This document shows positions 62,379-64,000 of a stretch of DNA of 64,000 nt, piece by piece. The stretch lies in contig NZ_JFHD01000015.1 in NCBI RefSeq assembly GCF_000698575.1, positions 99,272 through 163,271 on the forward strand, written 5' to 3'. The position numbers were made by a program, and so were the translations under genes. Position 1 is the first letter of the stretch, and each line of letters opens with the position of its first letter. This DNA comes from Caballeronia zhejiangensis. GTDB taxonomy: Bacteria; Pseudomonadota; Gammaproteobacteria; Burkholderiales; Burkholderiaceae. The notes beneath the pieces are model-generated. The model was not told the DNA's origin and made no database searches. It saw nothing but the letters and a program-made list of their open reading frames with translations.

Positions 62379-63377
62379 ATGTCCGCCGATGCACCGCATC
62401 TTCGTATCGCCAGCGAGATCAAGTTCTGGCCGCTCGCGCACGCGACGATCGCGCTGCTGCCTTTCGTCGCGCTTGCGCTCGCCACCGGCAACGCGCTATG
62501 GATGAAGGCGTCGCTGCTCGCGATCGCCACGACCATCGCGCAAGACCAGCTCGCGTTGAGACCGCCTGGCGTCGTCGCGCACGGACTCGCGGTCATCGCC
62601 GGGACGTATCTGCTGCTGCTTGCCGAACTCGTGCCGGCGTTCTTCGTCGTTGCGTGCATGACGCTCGCGGCGTGCGTGATTCTGCTGGCATCGCGCGGGT
62701 CGAAACTTCGCACGGTCGGCAACTGGACTTTCATTCCTGTGCTCATTCTCGCGAACGAACTGCACGGCGGACGCACCGTCGATGCGTTGTTGCACGCCGC
62801 GCCCGCCTGGTTGCCTTATCTCCTTGCCGCGCTCGTGCCAGCGATGTTGTCGGCGCATATGCGCTCGCGTGGCAAGCCCGCGTCACGCTGGTCCAATCTC
62901 GATGATTTCGGCGAACGCGCGCCCTTCGGCGAAGACCTCGCGGCGATGCTCGCAAGCGTCGGCATTGCCGCGATGATGGTCGTGTACGCGCACATGGATC
63001 ACGCGAACTGGGTGATCTGGGGCGCGGCGAGCATCGTCACCGGTTCGGTCGATACGGCGCGCACGAAGCTGCGGAACCGCGCGTGGGGCGTGATCGCGGG
63101 CGTGCCGATCGGCATCGTGCTCGGGCGCTTCGTCGTGCCGCATTCGGGCATGGCCGTCACGCTCGCGACGCTCGCCGCGTTCCTCACGCTCGTCGCATTT
63201 CAGCGCTATATCGTCGGATACTTCTTTCGCTGCATGTTCGTTGCGCTTGCAATCATGCTGGCGAATCAGTCCGCCGCCGATGCGTTCGAGCGGCTCACGC
63301 ATGTGCTCGCGGGCGGAGTCATCGGCATCGTGTGCGTGCTGGGCGCGCATGTGCTGGCGCGTCGCATGTCGCGTTGA
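62379..63377 (+). CDS. FUSC/DUF2955-like inner membrane protein
   Basis: 332 residues from ATG 62379, weak GAAGAGG ribosome site. Two sets of hydrophobic segments (for example AHATIALLPFVALALATG, GLAVIAGTYLLLLAEL, then VTLATLAAFLTLVAF) enclose a central soluble part and the motif ARTKLRNRAWGVIAGVPIGI. This matches the FUSC family linked to efflux of aromatic acids (AaeB-like), of which DUF2955 is a shorter branch. No partner MFP is adjacent in the window. Confidence 0.75.
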   Translation: MSADAPHLRIASEIKFWPLAHATIALLPFVALALATGNALWMKASLLAIATTIAQDQLALRPPGVVAHGLAVIAGTYLLLLAELVPAFFVVACMTLAACVILLASRGSKLRTVGNWTFIPVLILANELHGGRTVDALLHAAPAWLPYLLAALVPAMLSAHMRSRGKPASRWSNLDDFGERAPFGEDLAAMLASVGIAAMMVVYAHMDHANWVIWGAASIVTGSVDTARTKLRNRAWGVIAGVPIGIVLGRFVVPHSGMAVTLATLAAFLTLVAFQRYIVGYFFRCMFVALAIMLANQSAADAFERLTHVLAGGVIGIVCVLGAHVLARRMSR

Positions 63378-63630
63378 ATGTCCGCGGATCGAAGACGAAG
63401 AGCGTCGCCTTCACGATCGCGAGCCACATGCCGATGAACGCCGCCATCGCGCGCAACCATGCGCGGCCGCACATCGGCGTGAAGGCGGGCGATGACATCC
63501 AGCCGCCGGGCATCGGCCACTCGCTCATCGATGACATCGGTATGTGCATCGCATGAAACGCGATCACGCTCGCCACGACGACGAGCGCGATTATCGCGAC
63601 GAAGCGGCTGCTCTCTCGTTCGATGTTCAT
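63319..63630 (-). pseudogene. DUF2182-like membrane protein, C-terminally truncated
   Basis: 103 residues from ATG 63630. The N-terminal part follows the DUF2182 pattern: hydrophobic SRFVAIIALVVVASVIAF, then WPMPGGWMSSPAF and WLRAMAAFIGMWLAIV. In that family this helix continues into an MMxAMMLPS-type motif and about 150 more residues; here it changes to unrelated KATLFVFDPRTF within the end of the convergent FUSC gene. Likely a remnant. Confidence 0.5.
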
Positions 63631-63720
63631 GATGTCCTTCCTGCCAAGGCGCGTCGAGTACGGTGTTAGATTAGTCGCGGCCGTGCACGGCAAAGGAGTG
63701 ACAAGTGTGTCGGGATTCGC

Positions 63721-64000
63721 ATGGATTCGCTGATCACGGCGGCGGCGCGCGCGCTCGCGGCGGGTGATCCGCTCGGCGCGCTGAATCGCATCGCGTTGCG
63801 CGAGGATGCGAATGCGCTCGCGTTGCGCGGCATCGCAATGGCGCAGCTCGGCGACTTCGTTCGGGCGCGCGCGCTCGTCAAAAGCGCGGCGCGCGCGTTC
63901 GGCGCGAAAGAGGCGCTGGCGCGTTCGCGCTGCATCGTTGCGGAAGCGGAAATCGCGCTCGCATCGCGCGATCTCGCGTGGCCCGCGAAGGCGCTCGATC
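63721..64000 (+). CDS. TPR-like/HTH regulator-type protein (partial)
   Basis: Starts at ATG 63721 and runs off the right edge. The 93 visible residues are alanine-rich helical repeats (LITAAARALAAGDPLGALNR, IAMAQLGDFVRARALVKSAA), a TPR-like pattern. Related proteins that I recall in proteobacteria have such repeats at the N-terminus and a winged helix at the C-terminus, but the latter lies outside the window. Function unknown. Confidence 0.6.
   Translation, partial: MDSLITAAARALAAGDPLGALNRIALREDANALALRGIAMAQLGDFVRARALVKSAARAFGAKEALARSRCIVAEAEIALASRDLAWPAKALD

Noticed and set aside
1..64000. CRISPR arrays, tRNA or rRNA genes, intact insertion sequences
   Set aside because: No regularly spaced direct repeats, cloverleaf-like sequence, rRNA segments or transposase-like proteins were recognised by reading; absence was not tested by computation.

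Overview
The window is very GC-rich and shows strong third-position bias, dense LysR-type regulators paired with small catabolic operons, a class I fructose-bisphosphate aldolase, a DUF4148 protein and many aromatic and sugar-acid pathways. This pattern is typical of a Burkholderiaceae replicon of the Paraburkholderia/Caballeronia kind, probably a secondary chromosome or megaplasmid-like accessory region. The organism assignment is inferred from protein family resemblance and base composition; no rRNA or other marker gene is present. I saw no tRNA, rRNA, CRISPR array, intact insertion sequence or replication origin.

Layout. 1-2986 (minus): organosulfur uptake operon (permease, ATPase, Tat-type binding protein, acyl-CoA-dehydrogenase-like flavoprotein cut by the left edge). 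3150-8897: small unknown proteins, a degenerate response regulator, a glutathione transferase, a DUF899 protein, an orphan squalene/phytoene synthase, and a divergent LysR/hydrolase pair. 8910-18973: housekeeping-like genes (PBP4-type carboxypeptidase, class I aldolase, type II NADH dehydrogenase), then LysR/mmsA, a second LysR and a nitronate-monooxygenase-like enzyme. 18979-25587 (minus): a broken island with an orphan pilin, a TolC-family protein, an exporter that has lost its N-terminus, an usher that has lost its C-terminus and a chaperone that has lost its signal peptide. 25848-33997: a mandelate catabolic cluster. 34249-42651: LacI regulator, two-ATPase carbohydrate/polyol ABC importer and DhaL/DhaK kinase subunits. 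42930-48073: gallate ring-cleavage operon. 48116-50222: old yellow enzyme with divergent LysR. 50223-56752: a sugar-acid type cluster (aldolase, lactonase-like hydrolase, PdxA-like dehydrogenase, MFS carrier, enolase-superfamily dehydratase, LysR). 57009-58664: a PAAR / M35 metallopeptidase / lipoprotein module that looks like a type VI secretion cargo set. 59009-64000: a frameshifted MFS carrier, a chemoreceptor, a FUSC-like membrane protein, a truncated DUF2182 gene and the start of a TPR/HTH-like protein.

How the parts work together. Mandelate enters by the AAHS-type carrier, is oxidised by an FMN mandelate dehydrogenase (and, by inference, by a ketopantoate-reductase-family enzyme acting on the other enantiomer), then goes through benzoylformate and benzaldehyde to benzoate. 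Gallate enters by a second AAHS carrier, is opened by a fused LigAB-type dioxygenase and passes through a LigJ-type hydratase and a LigK-type aldolase towards pyruvate and oxaloacetate. The ABC importer next to DhaK/DhaL, with no polyol dehydrogenase, suggests uptake of a ready-made short ketose followed by phosphorylation. Several LysR/target intergenic regions carry T-N11-A palindromes. The most unusual stretches are the decayed fimbrial/type I secretion junction near 22.6 kb, the PAAR-peptidase module near 58 kb, and the mandelate and ketose clusters with non-standard enzymes.
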